Both the position numbers and the translations under genes were made by a program. A stretch of 64,000 nucleotides of DNA, from contig CP085833.1 in NCBI GenBank assembly GCA_020809705.1, forward strand, positions 4,960,001 to 5,024,000, in the 5' to 3' direction. The DNA comes from Calonectria ilicicola. Lineage: Eukaryota; Ascomycota; Sordariomycetes; Hypocreales; Nectriaceae. The notes beneath the pieces were generated by a model. The model had not been told where the DNA came from, made no database searches, and saw only the letters and a program-made list of their open reading frames with translations. Of this stretch, positions 46,601-56,066 are shown one piece after another (the stretch's first letter is position 1; each line of letters starts with the position of its first letter).

Positions 46601-48474
46601 TACTAGCGCTGCTTCTTGATAAGCGCGGGACCGAGATCCAGATCACAGAAGGGGTCGTCGAGGCGGCAGCTGGGAACAGTGGAAGCGGCAAGGACATACT
46701 GGCGCTGCTTCTTGATAAGCGCGGGACCGAGATCCAGATCACAGAAGGGGTGGTGAAGGCAGCAGCTAGGAATAGGGAAAGTGGTAAGGATATACTAGCG
46801 TTGCTTCTTGACAAGCGCGGGACCGAGATCCAGATCACAGAAGGGGTCGTCGAGGCGGCAGCTGAGAACTGGGAAAGCGGCAAGGACATACTAGCGCTGC
46901 TTCTCAACAAGCGCGGGATCGAGATCCAGATCACAGAAGGGGTCATCAAGGCGGCAGCTGGGAACTGGGGAAGCGGCAAGGACATACTGGCGCTGCTTCT
47001 CAACAAGCGCGGGACCGAGATCCAGATCACAGAAGGGGTCGTCGAGGCGGCAGCTAGGAACTGGGAAAGCGGCAAGGACATACTGGCGCTACTTCTCGAT
47101 AAGCGAGAGGCCGAGATCCAGATCACAGAAGGGGTTGTCGAGGCGGCAGCTGGGAACAGTGGAAGCAGCAAGGACATACTGGCGCTGCTTCTTGACAAGC
47201 GCGGGACCGAGATCCAGATCACAGAAGGCCTAGTCAAGGCAATTGCAAGGAATTCTGACCAAACCATATTCCAACAACTTCTTAATAAGCGCGGGACCGA
47301 GATCCAGATCACAGAAGGGGTCATCAAGGCGGCAGCTGGGAACTGGGAAAGCGGCAAGGACATACTGGCGTTGCTTCTCGACAAGCGAGAGGCCGAGATC
47401 CAGATCACAGAAGGGGTCATCAAGGCGGCAGCTAGGAACTGGGGAAGCGGCAAGGACATACTGGCGCTGCTTCTCAACAAGCGCGGGACCGAGATCTAGA
47501 TCATAGAAGAGGTTATCAAGGCGGCAACTGAGAACAGGGAAAGCGGCAAGGACATACTGGCACTGCTTCTTGACAAGCGAGAGGCCGAGATCCAGATCAC
47601 AGAAGGGGTTGTCGAGGCGGCAGCTGGGAACAGTGGAAGCGGCAAGGACATACTGGCGCTGCTTCTTGATAAGCGCGGGACCGAGATCCAGATCACAGAA
47701 GGGGTCATCAAGGCAGCAGCTGGGAACAGGGGAAGCGGCAAGGACATACTGGCGCTGCTTCTTGACAAGCGAGGGGCCGAGATCCAGATCACAGAAGGGG
47801 TGGTGAAGGCCGCGGCTGAGACTGGGGTATGTGCACTCATTCTTGGCTTATTTATGAAAACCCGGAAGAGCGACACCATCGTGGCCATTACGGGCAGAGT
47901 ATGCTTTGCCGCCGCCTCTTGCGGGCAGCTAGAATCTCTTCATTACCTTTGCCAACACATTCCGCCTACGAACATCGACCCGAGTTGGGACTCTATCGCT
48001 TGTTTCTATCAAGCTGCACAGAATGGTGACGTCGACCAACTCAACCAACTTCTGCTTAAACCAATCTCATTCGACACCAAGAACAGCAAAGGCCAAACCC
48101 CCCTTTGGATTGCCGCATTCAACAGGCGAACGGATGTAGTGAGCATTCTGGTACGTGGACGGCATGCCGATGTCAACTCTTTGTCAGCGTCCGGACAGTC
48201 ACCAATTTTCTGGCCTTCCGCCTATGGATATGAGGACGTTGTCAACATCCTTGTGTCTGCTGGGGCAAAGTCACACTTTATTGATACCGATGGAAGAACT
48301 GCGATCTCAATGGCGAGGCAGAACGGGCACGAAAGAATCGTCCAAATCCTCGACTCACAATCAGCACAACGCCGAGAGAGTGCGCCGGTTGGACGGAAGC
48401 TTTGGTGGAGGCAATTATCACTCTGTATTGGCCTGATCCTCTTAGGTCTCATCTTTACTACTCTTTGTATCTAG
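43637..48474 (+). pseudogene. NACHT-type NLR with repeat array, ankyrins and C-terminal membrane helix, one internal stop
   Basis: Seven exons: 43637-43668, 43715-44030, 44088-44301, 44347-44613, 44659-44857, 44907-45524 and 45579-48474. The frame holds 1513 codons with a single TAG at 47497-47499 (codon 1189). Order: NACHT N-terminal domain ([23 protein letters not shown]), NACHT NTPase with Walker A GIPGSGKS (about residue 335) and Walker B IIIDALDE (about 445), the GMFRWVSLQL hinge, a winged-helix-like region, fourteen 32-residue repeats (about 855-1300), ankyrin repeats (about 1340-1476) and a hydrophobic tail LCIGLILLGLIFTTLCI. Fungal NLRs sense non-self and can trigger cell death or incompatibility. 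The stop would give a 1188-residue protein lacking ankyrins and tail; it may be a pseudogene, an allele or an assembly error. Confidence 0.85.
46495..47832 (+). repeat. fourteen near-identical 96-base coding repeats
   Basis: Units start at 46495, 46591, 46687, 46783, 46879, 46975, 47071, 47167, 47263, 47353, 47449, 47545, 47641 and 47737. Thirteen are exactly 96 bases; the ninth is 90 and divergent. The consensus peptide is GKDILALLLDKRGTEIQITE plus GVVEAAAGNWES, an ankyrin-like helix pair. Near-identity at the DNA level points to recent expansion or gene conversion, as described for NLR repeats under diversifying selection in fungi. Confidence 0.9.
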
Positions 48475-48765
48475 TTTTACTCGTGCTTGCCTTATGGAGT
48501 ATTCCAACTTAGCCCCTCAACTCGATGCTCGCGATGGCGTCCCTGACGATCAATATGAGATCAAGACATAGTTGTACATTTCTCGGCATGCCTTATGTTG
48601 TATCTAAGTATCATCCTAAGGCATCTATGGGCACCCTGAGGCATAGATGTACCGCGAGAATCAAACTCACTTTGGCGGCCTTGGAGATATTATGAGTTGA
48701 ATCTCAGTGGCAAATCACTAATATTTAAAGTGAAAAAAGACTTAGATCTAAATCTTAAACCCATT
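48475..48765. other. short intergenic region
   Basis: Just under 300 bases. Contains a small hairpin, CATCTATG / CATAGATG, with a 12-base loop around 48624-48651. No gene. Confidence 0.45.
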
Positions 48766-49330
48766 CTACGTAGATAAACTGGTCTCAAAAGCTGCAATAG
48801 CCTTGGCACCAAGATCCCACTTATCGACCCAGATGTTCTCAGACTCCGGTTGCCCTTGCCACTTAGCCTCGTACAGAGTGACTCCTTCCATCTCCTGCTT
48901 TGAGACCAATCGCTCAAATTTGAATTTGTCCAGCTCATAAGGGGGCTTCGCTTCGTAATTGGCTATGGCCCCAGTGCCGATATCCTTCTTCTTCACCCAG
49001 CTGTTGTCGCTCTCGGGGTAGCCCTTCCACTTGACCTTGTACCATACCCGCCTTCCGATGCGCCCCTTGGCGACCAATTTCTCAACTTCGAACTTGGTAC
49101 CTTCTTGGTCCAGAGGGAGAGGCCTATCATGGCATTCTTTAACTTGGTTGTCTTGTGGAGGGGCTCAGCTAATAAGTTCTTTGCTGTTAAGAACTTCGTT
49201 CATTTGACTAGCTAGTGTTTCTTGGAATAACACATTTACATTCATGGAATTGGTGGTGCTAGTCGCACCCCATTCTCTCGTAATGTCTGATATAGCAGAG
49301 GAAGAGTCGCAGAGATCCCCTGTGACAATG
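48766..49330 (-). pseudogene. chromodomain protein relic
   Basis: The frame ending at 48766 encodes two chromodomain-like units in a row. The first reads VEKLVAKGRIGRRVWYKVKW with KGYPESDNSWV; the second reads FERLVSKQEMEGVTLYEAKW with the ENIWV equivalent. Chromodomains bind methylated histone tails and also occur at the end of fungal Ty3/Gypsy integrases. The same frame continues upstream to about 49330 (SSSAISDITREWG) but is cut by a TGA at 49165-49167. No integrase core is seen, so a host-type protein or a transposon fragment are both possible. Start position uncertain. Confidence 0.55.
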
Positions 49331-49403
49331 GTGAGAACTAGCTATTTTATCAGTCTCAAGGGAATATTTTACCTTGGCTTTCCTGGAAAGTGTCTGGTGT
49401 TGC

Positions 49404-52125
49404 CTATAGTGGATCAATGGTAGTCGTGCAGCCCGTAAGCTTATCATCCGGCCACGTTTCTGCTAGGGACATGGCAGGATCAATTACATCCTCTGGCGGG
49501 ACGGATGATAGTGGGGTGCTATAGCGCGGCATCTTCGCAGTCAGTAGTACCTGAGCTGCAGAAAGGCGTGGACTCTTTATACCATCTGGGTAGGTATTAT
49601 TGGGGGTGTATTGGGTTTGCAAGGCGGTCATCCTGTCGTTTTCTTCAGAGTTATTGCGAAACTGCTGCACTTTCTTCCTCTTCGGAAGTGGGATGTTGTC
49701 AACCCCATATCTCGGTCTTTTCATCTTCTTAGTATTGTCACTGCTCGACACCGAAAGCATCTTGAAGATGAAATTGTAAACCCAACACGGAATCAAACTT
49801 TCCTGGATAGTGGGCATGCAGACGTGGGCAGCTCAGGGGCCTAGTTGTATTCTCGAGCTCTCTGATGTGGGTTTGGATGTGATCAAGCCAGGTCCACCGC
49901 TTCTTAAATTGGTACATCCGCGCAGAAGCTGGCATTCGTTCATCTCCGAGGCAGAACGGACAGTAACCAGCCCTGGTGAGAACCCCGCCGTAAGCCAGAG
50001 GATCGCACCACGTCGGAAGACTGTCCGGGTGGTCTAAGTGATGTTGACAGTGCGTTTCCCAGGCCCCGATACCGCAGAACCATTCATTGCAGAGGAAGCA
50101 CAGCTCTGCAAAGCCATCAGCTTTCGTAGTAGTTGTTCTGTGACAGTCGTATATGTGTCTCCAGTCGTAGGAAGAGCCGTCATTGTCCTTTCTGCAGTGG
50201 CACTTATCTGGCTCCAGCCCTGGCCGATACTCCATATTGCGACGCTTCTTATAAAGAGCTAGCATATCATGGAGCACAGCAAGACCCGCTGGGCTCCGTA
50301 GCTTGTCAATCAGGAAAAGGTTTTGTGCCAGGCGGTCTCGTTCCGGCATCAGGAACCGGACACGGTCGAATATTGCTCTATGGTATCCTGGGGGATCGTC
50401 GTGCTTAACTGGCTGGTTCTTTTGCCACTTTCGCAATTGCTCGGCAATGAGTTTCCGCTTCTCCGCATAAAGCTTCTTATGCTCTAAGGGCTTTTTATCG
50501 GTTGTACTCCGGAGCTCAAGGAGTTGTTGATTAATGTGCACGATTTTAGGGCTGGTATTCCATTTATATTGCTATTTGGCTGGGAGGCACTGCCAAAGCC
50601 TCGGGTTCCGAGGTATCTTCAATCCGCGGAAGAGGTCAAGGACTAGGGTGCGCCTCTCTTGACCGAAGTAGGCTGCCTGGCCATCTGCGCCGTTTCGGGG
50701 TAGGTAATGCATAGGGAGCGTATTTGGGTTGGTGTGTCCGGCATAGACCATCCGTGTAGCTTCCGATTCAAACTGATCTATTGGCAAGGATATATTATCA
50801 GTAGAAAGCAACAGGAAAGACAATCTAATACATACTCATTAGGTGAAGGCCCTCTGCCCGAATATTATGGTGTCTTGGTGGTGTTGCGTATCCTGCCCAT
50901 AGACCCAGTAATCTTAGTCGATGGCTAAAGGCACCGGCAGTCTCGATATCCTCACTTGACTGACTTCTGAAGAATGGCTTCTCAAGAAGATGGTCCTTCT
51001 ATTGTACCACCCACATCTTACCTTCCGGTGGCACGATTGTGAGGAGCTCGTTGATGGTTTTGTAGTCCTTGAAAGCTTCGTATGCGAGAAGTCTGGCCAG
51101 GAATGGAAGCATAGGATTGAAGCAGAGCACTCCGGGCTTGGTGCCTTCGTACAAGGCGTGTTGCGGTCTAAGGCAAAGACAGATGAGAAGAAGGATTTAA
51201 GAATTGAGCGATGCTTTCTACCTTTTGTTAGGTGTGCTTGTTATATTTTTGGTGTCTTGGGTTAGCTGAATGGCGAACTCTGGCGCCCCTTCCTTATTAA
51301 TGAATGCCACAAATGTCAGATCCTTAGGGATAGGTCAGCGTGTGCCTAGGCTATTAGATCAAACGCAATATTGTTACCTTGAAGTGGAGGCCTCGACCGG
51401 TACCCATGCGGTAGCTAGACTCAATGTACTCCCCAATTCGGGAAGAGGAGTAGGTATTGCCCAATAAGAGATCTCAGTTATTAATAGGTGTTGCTGGGTT
51501 TTTGTGCTCAACCCAATCCGCCGCCCAGAGTTGTCTGGCATAGTTGAGCATGACATGTTTTATAGCAAATCTGCGATGTCTTTTGTGCTTTGGCATGCCC
51601 ATTTCTTCTGTGAGGGGCCCCTTGATGAACCGATAATAAAGTTAATATTTTCTAATACTTAGTGTTACATCAATGTTGAGATACTTGTCTCTGTTATAGA
51701 CTGCGCTAGACCACATAGTATCAACTCCTGGGGGTAAGCACGCTGCCAAGCTGCCGTGAATATGTTCCAGTATTTCCGCACGGTTTCCTATCCAGGGATA
51801 TCAAATTCTCTGTCCTTAGTATCCTATCTATTAATGCTGTAGGCAACCTTCCTTATAAAGTCTTTTAGCGACTCCAAGTCATATATGGAAGCCTTATTCT
51901 CCATCTTCTGGTACCTATGCACTTAAGTTAGTCAAATATTTAGGCCTAGAAGTACTATAAATATACTCACACGAACCAGAATTCTATCATCTTATTATAA
52001 TTTCGCTCTATCGCGGGCTGGAGTGTCCTGTGGACCAACTTGCCATTTACAATGCTGCTCTCTTTCGCCGCGCTCCTTTTAGAGCCTAGGCGGAGAGCGT
52101 CAGCTGCACTCTTAGCTTTTCCCAT
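49404..52125 (-). pseudogene. decayed DUF3435 protein (captain-like tyrosine recombinase / FluG-domain type)
   Basis: Pieced together on the minus strand. The first exon starts at 52125 (MGKAKSAADALRLGSKRSAA). Then follow DLESLKDFIRKVAYS and TVRKYWNIFTAAWQRAYP (near 51750-51880), the MLNYARQLWAADWVEH and YSSSRIGEYIESSYRMG region (about 51390-51620), LTFVAFINKEGAPEFAIQL, PGVLCFNPMLPFLARLLAYE, HNIRAEGLHLM, and AGHTNPNTLPMHYLP with LDLFRGLKIPRNPRLWQCLP (50580-50790). The C-terminal part has Cys/His clusters (50541-49738) and a tail to 49404. Several stops and at least two frameshifts break it. DUF3435 (PF11917) includes the captains that move Starship elements as well as FluG-like relatives; which one this was is not settled. 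Confidence 0.75.
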
Positions 52126-53557
52126 TAGGCAGAGCCGAGTTTATGAGATGCCAAGGGCAAGAAGTTATAGGGGTCAAATGGCGTTTGAGTGTTCGGATCG
52201 GAGATTTGAGTGTAAATACCACGGCGAGGCTTAAGGACAAATGGATGAGCGAAGTCGAGTCTAAATACCACGTCGAGACTTGGACGCGAATAGGGGCAAA
52301 GGTGTCATATGGGTCCACGTGGATTGCTTATCCTCATGATGTGGTTAAGTCTTAGGAGCGAGGAGCCTTGCATCGGAGCGCACTGCTTCCAGACACAGAA
52401 GGATTCAATTACGGTTAAGTTCCGGGACTTTTGTCAAGGATCAAGAACTGGGATTCCAGTCCCAAAAGAGGGTCCGAGGCTGACTTTGGTTGGGATGCCA
52501 TGACGCCTGTGGGAGTTGAAGGGGTGACGAGACCCAGAGGTTGAGGGCCCAGAAATGGGATCAAGAGCGACCGGTGCGCTCTGCTCAGCCAGGGGGGTGA
52601 TCAGAGCTGATGGGGGCCGATGGGGGGCTGAGGGGGGCTGATGAATAGCTGAGCCGAAGCTGAGCCAGCGAGCGAAGAGGCCTTAAAAGCGGCGATCTGT
52701 GGTAGGGCACGTGTCGATTGAGTTTCGTCTCATAATACCAAATCATTTATCCGAGACTTGTTCCATAATTAATCTAATCAAAGCACTAACTAATTTTGGA
52801 AGCCGAGGCCGTTTCTAGTTTAGCGTTGCAGACACGCTTATCGATAACAGAAGCGAAGAGGTAAAAAAATACCCTACACCAAACGAATACCCCATGCGAC
52901 GGTGCTCCCTTCTCAACATTTGTCTATTATTTTCTCTAGTTCATTGCTAATTCGATATTTCGTGTTTTATTAATTAAAAATACCATTTTAGCAATACATT
53001 TAAAGTATTATGTATCGCATATGCTTCGGGTGCCGATACTCGCTATCACAATGTGACAATGCATGTTAATTAACGATTTCATGATCATTTACCAACACCC
53101 TACATTTTAGCCTGTTTTTACTAAGGGAGCGACAAAAAAAAAAAAAAGACTTTACCACGTGATATACGAGGCACGGGATGTGTATGCTATTTCCCTAGAT
53201 GTTAACTGAGGAGTGATAGAGGATGATCGAGACTTGGCGAAACGCGTTGAGGGGGGTGTCAGCATGGTGATTCAGGCCCTACCTAGCATGTGTTTAGAAT
53301 ACTGAGATTCCTTGCATAAAAATAAATCACTTTTTGTTCGCTAGGCATCCGGTCAGTTTGCAGGGCAGGACCAACTTAGTGCTCACTGGCTCTTCCGAAT
53401 CTTAATCCATCACTGGCCAGCGCGTCGCCCCACGTCTGACACGGCTCCACATGGGGACGGTGTTGCCTACAGAATGTCCTGGAAAGAATCCTGACGCATT
53501 AATGGATCCTTTCCCCTCGTCGTGAATGTAGCTTCTGCAATTTTTGTTACTCTCTTT
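52126..53557. other. intergenic region with G-rich tract and short repeats
   Basis: No gene supported. Holds a 25-base direct repeat with three mismatches (52208-52232 and 52257-52281), a G-run cluster (52592-52637), an A-run near 53135 and A/T-rich DNA between. If a mobile element ends next to its captain gene, the border would be expected here. Confidence 0.45.
52592..52637 (+). other. four G-runs, possible G-quadruplex
   Basis: Runs of 6, 5, 6 and 6 guanines at 52592, 52612, 52622 and 52632, with spacers of 14, 5 and 4 bases, within repeated GCTGATGGGG-type motifs. The first spacer is long for a stable fold. Confidence 0.5.
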
Positions 53558-54614
53558 ATGGCTACTGTTGATACGAAACTGGGCGTCGCGCCATCCGCGT
53601 CTCTGACCGCGCTTATCGCCTCTTACGGGATTCTCCCAACCCTGGCATCATGGATGTCAACCAAAGACCTCTATCATCTTTCTCTTACTAACCGAGCTCA
53701 TTATTCGTATATTCTTGGGTCATCAAACATTTTCAGATCCCTGCGACGCCAGTGCCTCTGTGATGGCCGTGGTCTCGTTGAACGCCAAGCATTTAGCGGC
53801 CCTTATCATTCCTATCGACCGGCTGGGGGGTGGTCCATGAACGCATGGATGCATGGAGACGAGGAGATTGAAGTAGCTCTTTACAATGTCAAATGCGACG
53901 AGGCCGGAGCGCTGCCATGCATCAAATGCGACATCAACGTTTGCGAGGAATGCCGCTGCTATCCTCGGGCGGCTCCACCAACTGGGTACCCCGATCGGTT
54001 TCCGCATTTAAATTCTCCCTTCCAGCTCGAAAACGTCATGTGCCTGTGCCCGACTTGTGATGAGGAGATGGAAAAGCAATTGGAGGGGAAATTCCTGAAT
54101 GAAACTTGTGATTGCGACCGCTACACACGATGGATCTGCGCCTCTTGCAGGAAAGATGAAAGGGAATTCACTGGCAATTACTTTAAACACCACACTAAAA
54201 TGGAATGGTATCCAGAGGACGACGAGGAGCCTTCAAAAACCGCACACGATCATCAGTTTGAGAGGGCTGTGAGTTTGACCTTCATTTGAGAAGTCGAAAG
54301 CTGACATTTCCGAATAGTTTTGGTGCACATGCGGCGCAAATGTGCCCCAAGCTACACGCTTCAGATGCACTTGGTGCAAAAGACGCCACGTTCCAGAACG
54401 TGAATGGTACAAGGAGTTTGACGAAAACGGTTACAAATTACCCTTCTTTGATAATGTATGTTACTATTTACATCAATCAACCCACAGGTCGACTAACTGC
54501 CATCTTTTCTAGAATCCTAATTATCCGCGGTGGGTTTCTGATAGTGAGACACACAAATATCCGGTTCCTTATCCGAGACTCGGATATCCTGAACTCGATA
54601 GAGGTTTACCCTAA
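53558..54614 (+). CDS. Cys-rich F-box-like protein of unknown function
   Basis: Three exons, 53558-54268, 54318-54455 and 54513-54614, 316 residues. The N-terminal SYGILPTLASWMSTKDLYHLSLTNR has the look of an F-box (LP-x-x...D-L-x-x-L-S-x-x-x-R), which links substrates to SCF ubiquitin ligases. It is followed by many paired cysteines: CIKCDINVCEECRCY, MCLCPTCDEEM, CDCDRYTRWICASC and CTCGANV...CTWCKRRH, suggesting several zinc-binding sites. The C-terminus is Tyr/Pro-rich (KYPVPYPRLGYPELDRG). Similar proteins are widespread as uncharacterised fungal genes. The first ATG in frame is 53558; upstream codons back to 53522 have no ATG. Confidence 0.78.
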
Positions 54615-54788
54615 GGCTAGGGCGGTAGGTGGAGGTGGGTTTTGTTATTATCTTGTGTCTCTCTCTACAAGACTTTATTAAAAAACGAAAGTGAAAACGA
54701 TAAAAATTATTTGATCGTAAGTAAGCGGATAATTTGTGATCATGACTCCTTGCAATTACTTAACCTTGAAGGATACTCAGCTCAGGCG

Positions 54789-56066
54789 CTATTTTTGATG
54801 GCCATCCAAATTCCCTGAGGGAGGCAAGAGGTCCGGCATATTGTGTTGCGCTTCGTTCCATGCACCGAGTTCAGCCACATTCCTTGAATTGATTTCGGTA
54901 GAGTTTTCTTTCCTGCCCATTGTACTAATTGAACCTTTTAAAGTTGTGTCTTCGCTAGACCCAGTCTCCGTTTTTCTGACAATACTGGAGATTCTGGTCC
55001 AACCGACGGCCATCATAGGAAGCAATGGCCGTAATGCTGGTAATGCGCATACAATAATTTGGCTGGCGATTTCAGCCGAGCTGATGATGGCTATATTGTA
55101 TTAGCATGATTCGAACAAAGCCACTATTCTAAATACTCACTTGAAGAATATGTGTAAACGGACTGTAACTCAAACGTGAAGCGTATAATCGTCAGGATAA
55201 TTGTGATGATTCCCACACTGAAAAGACACAATAATGCAACCCTTTCACCTCTTGGGGTTACCTTTAGTCTTTTAAGCATACCGAATGGCAGGAGGAAAAC
55301 TAAGGGGAAAGGTCAGTCTTCGTGATATATCAGTAAGAGGAGGGAGTAGTACTTACTAAGAAGTTCTGATGCCAGACCAATAGGCCAGGTGATTTTGTAA
55401 ACATCTATGACGAGGTATATCGTACAGTCATTTATATTCGTCGACCTAGTGAATTGATAACCAAGTGTGTTAGCTTTCTATGGATTAAGACGAGCTAAGA
55501 GATTAATTTACCAATTTTTGGATACAGGCAGTCCACACCAGAATACCATTAGGATGGCATCTGTGACAAAGGCACAAGCAGTAAAGGCCATTGTAAAATA
55601 CAAGACCTTTCTTAACCGCTCCTCCGAAATGGGGAAAAGTTCATGATAGAAAGCAAGAAGACTAAATCTTGGAAAATAATATCCTGTATCGAGGATAAAT
55701 GTAAGAAAGAACTTCCACTGTCGAATTGGTCAGCATATGTATTTTATTTTGGGAAAAGGGGAGTATACCTTGTTGTAGCCTACGTCAGACTTGTCTGGCC
55801 AGTTGTCTATGTTCGTCGACCAGGTATACTGAGTACCGCCTACAAGAATAGTAAAAGACGTGACAGAAAGAACAAGCCAAACTTCCGATAGCCAAAATTT
55901 CCACATCCGTTTATACGTACGTATGGCGAGTCGGGCAATCACAATAACAACACATATACCCACAAATAGCCATTCGATGACCTGATAAGCGCTTTAGTAC
56001 CGAGGAAAGAGTCTTGAGCCTGTGACACCAACTTACCATTAAGGCCGTGTGGCTAACCTGCTTCAT
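54789..56066 (-). CDS. PTH11/SAT4-type integral membrane protein (receptor-like)
   Basis: Six exons on minus: 56066-56037, 55981-55769, 55717-55512, 55445-55357, 55299-55141 and 55090-54789, all phase-consistent, 332 residues. Seven hydrophobic segments can be traced, starting with WLFVGICVVIVIARLAIR and including FWLSEVWLVLSVTSF, YYFPRFSLLAFYHELFP, CAFVTDAILMVFWC, WPIGLASELLIFLLPFGML, ALLCLFSVGIITIILTIIR and IASQIIVCALPALRPLLP. The R-LAIRTYKR...W sequence after helix 1 and PALRPLLP at the end fit the rhodopsin-like SAT4 fold (PF20684) that includes Pth11. There is no CFEM domain and the N-terminus is very short. The cytosolic tail is Ser/Glu-rich. Likely plasma-membrane sensing or transport; ligand unknown. 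Confidence 0.82.

Noticed and set aside
46395..47480. 361-codon minus-strand frame with Ser/Leu repeats
   Set aside because: Antisense shadow of the NLR repeat array; repeats in DNA give repeats in every frame.
46495..47832. Regular 96-base repeats as a CRISPR-like array
   Set aside because: No spacers; units are contiguous, in frame and encode ankyrin-like repeats in a eukaryotic gene.
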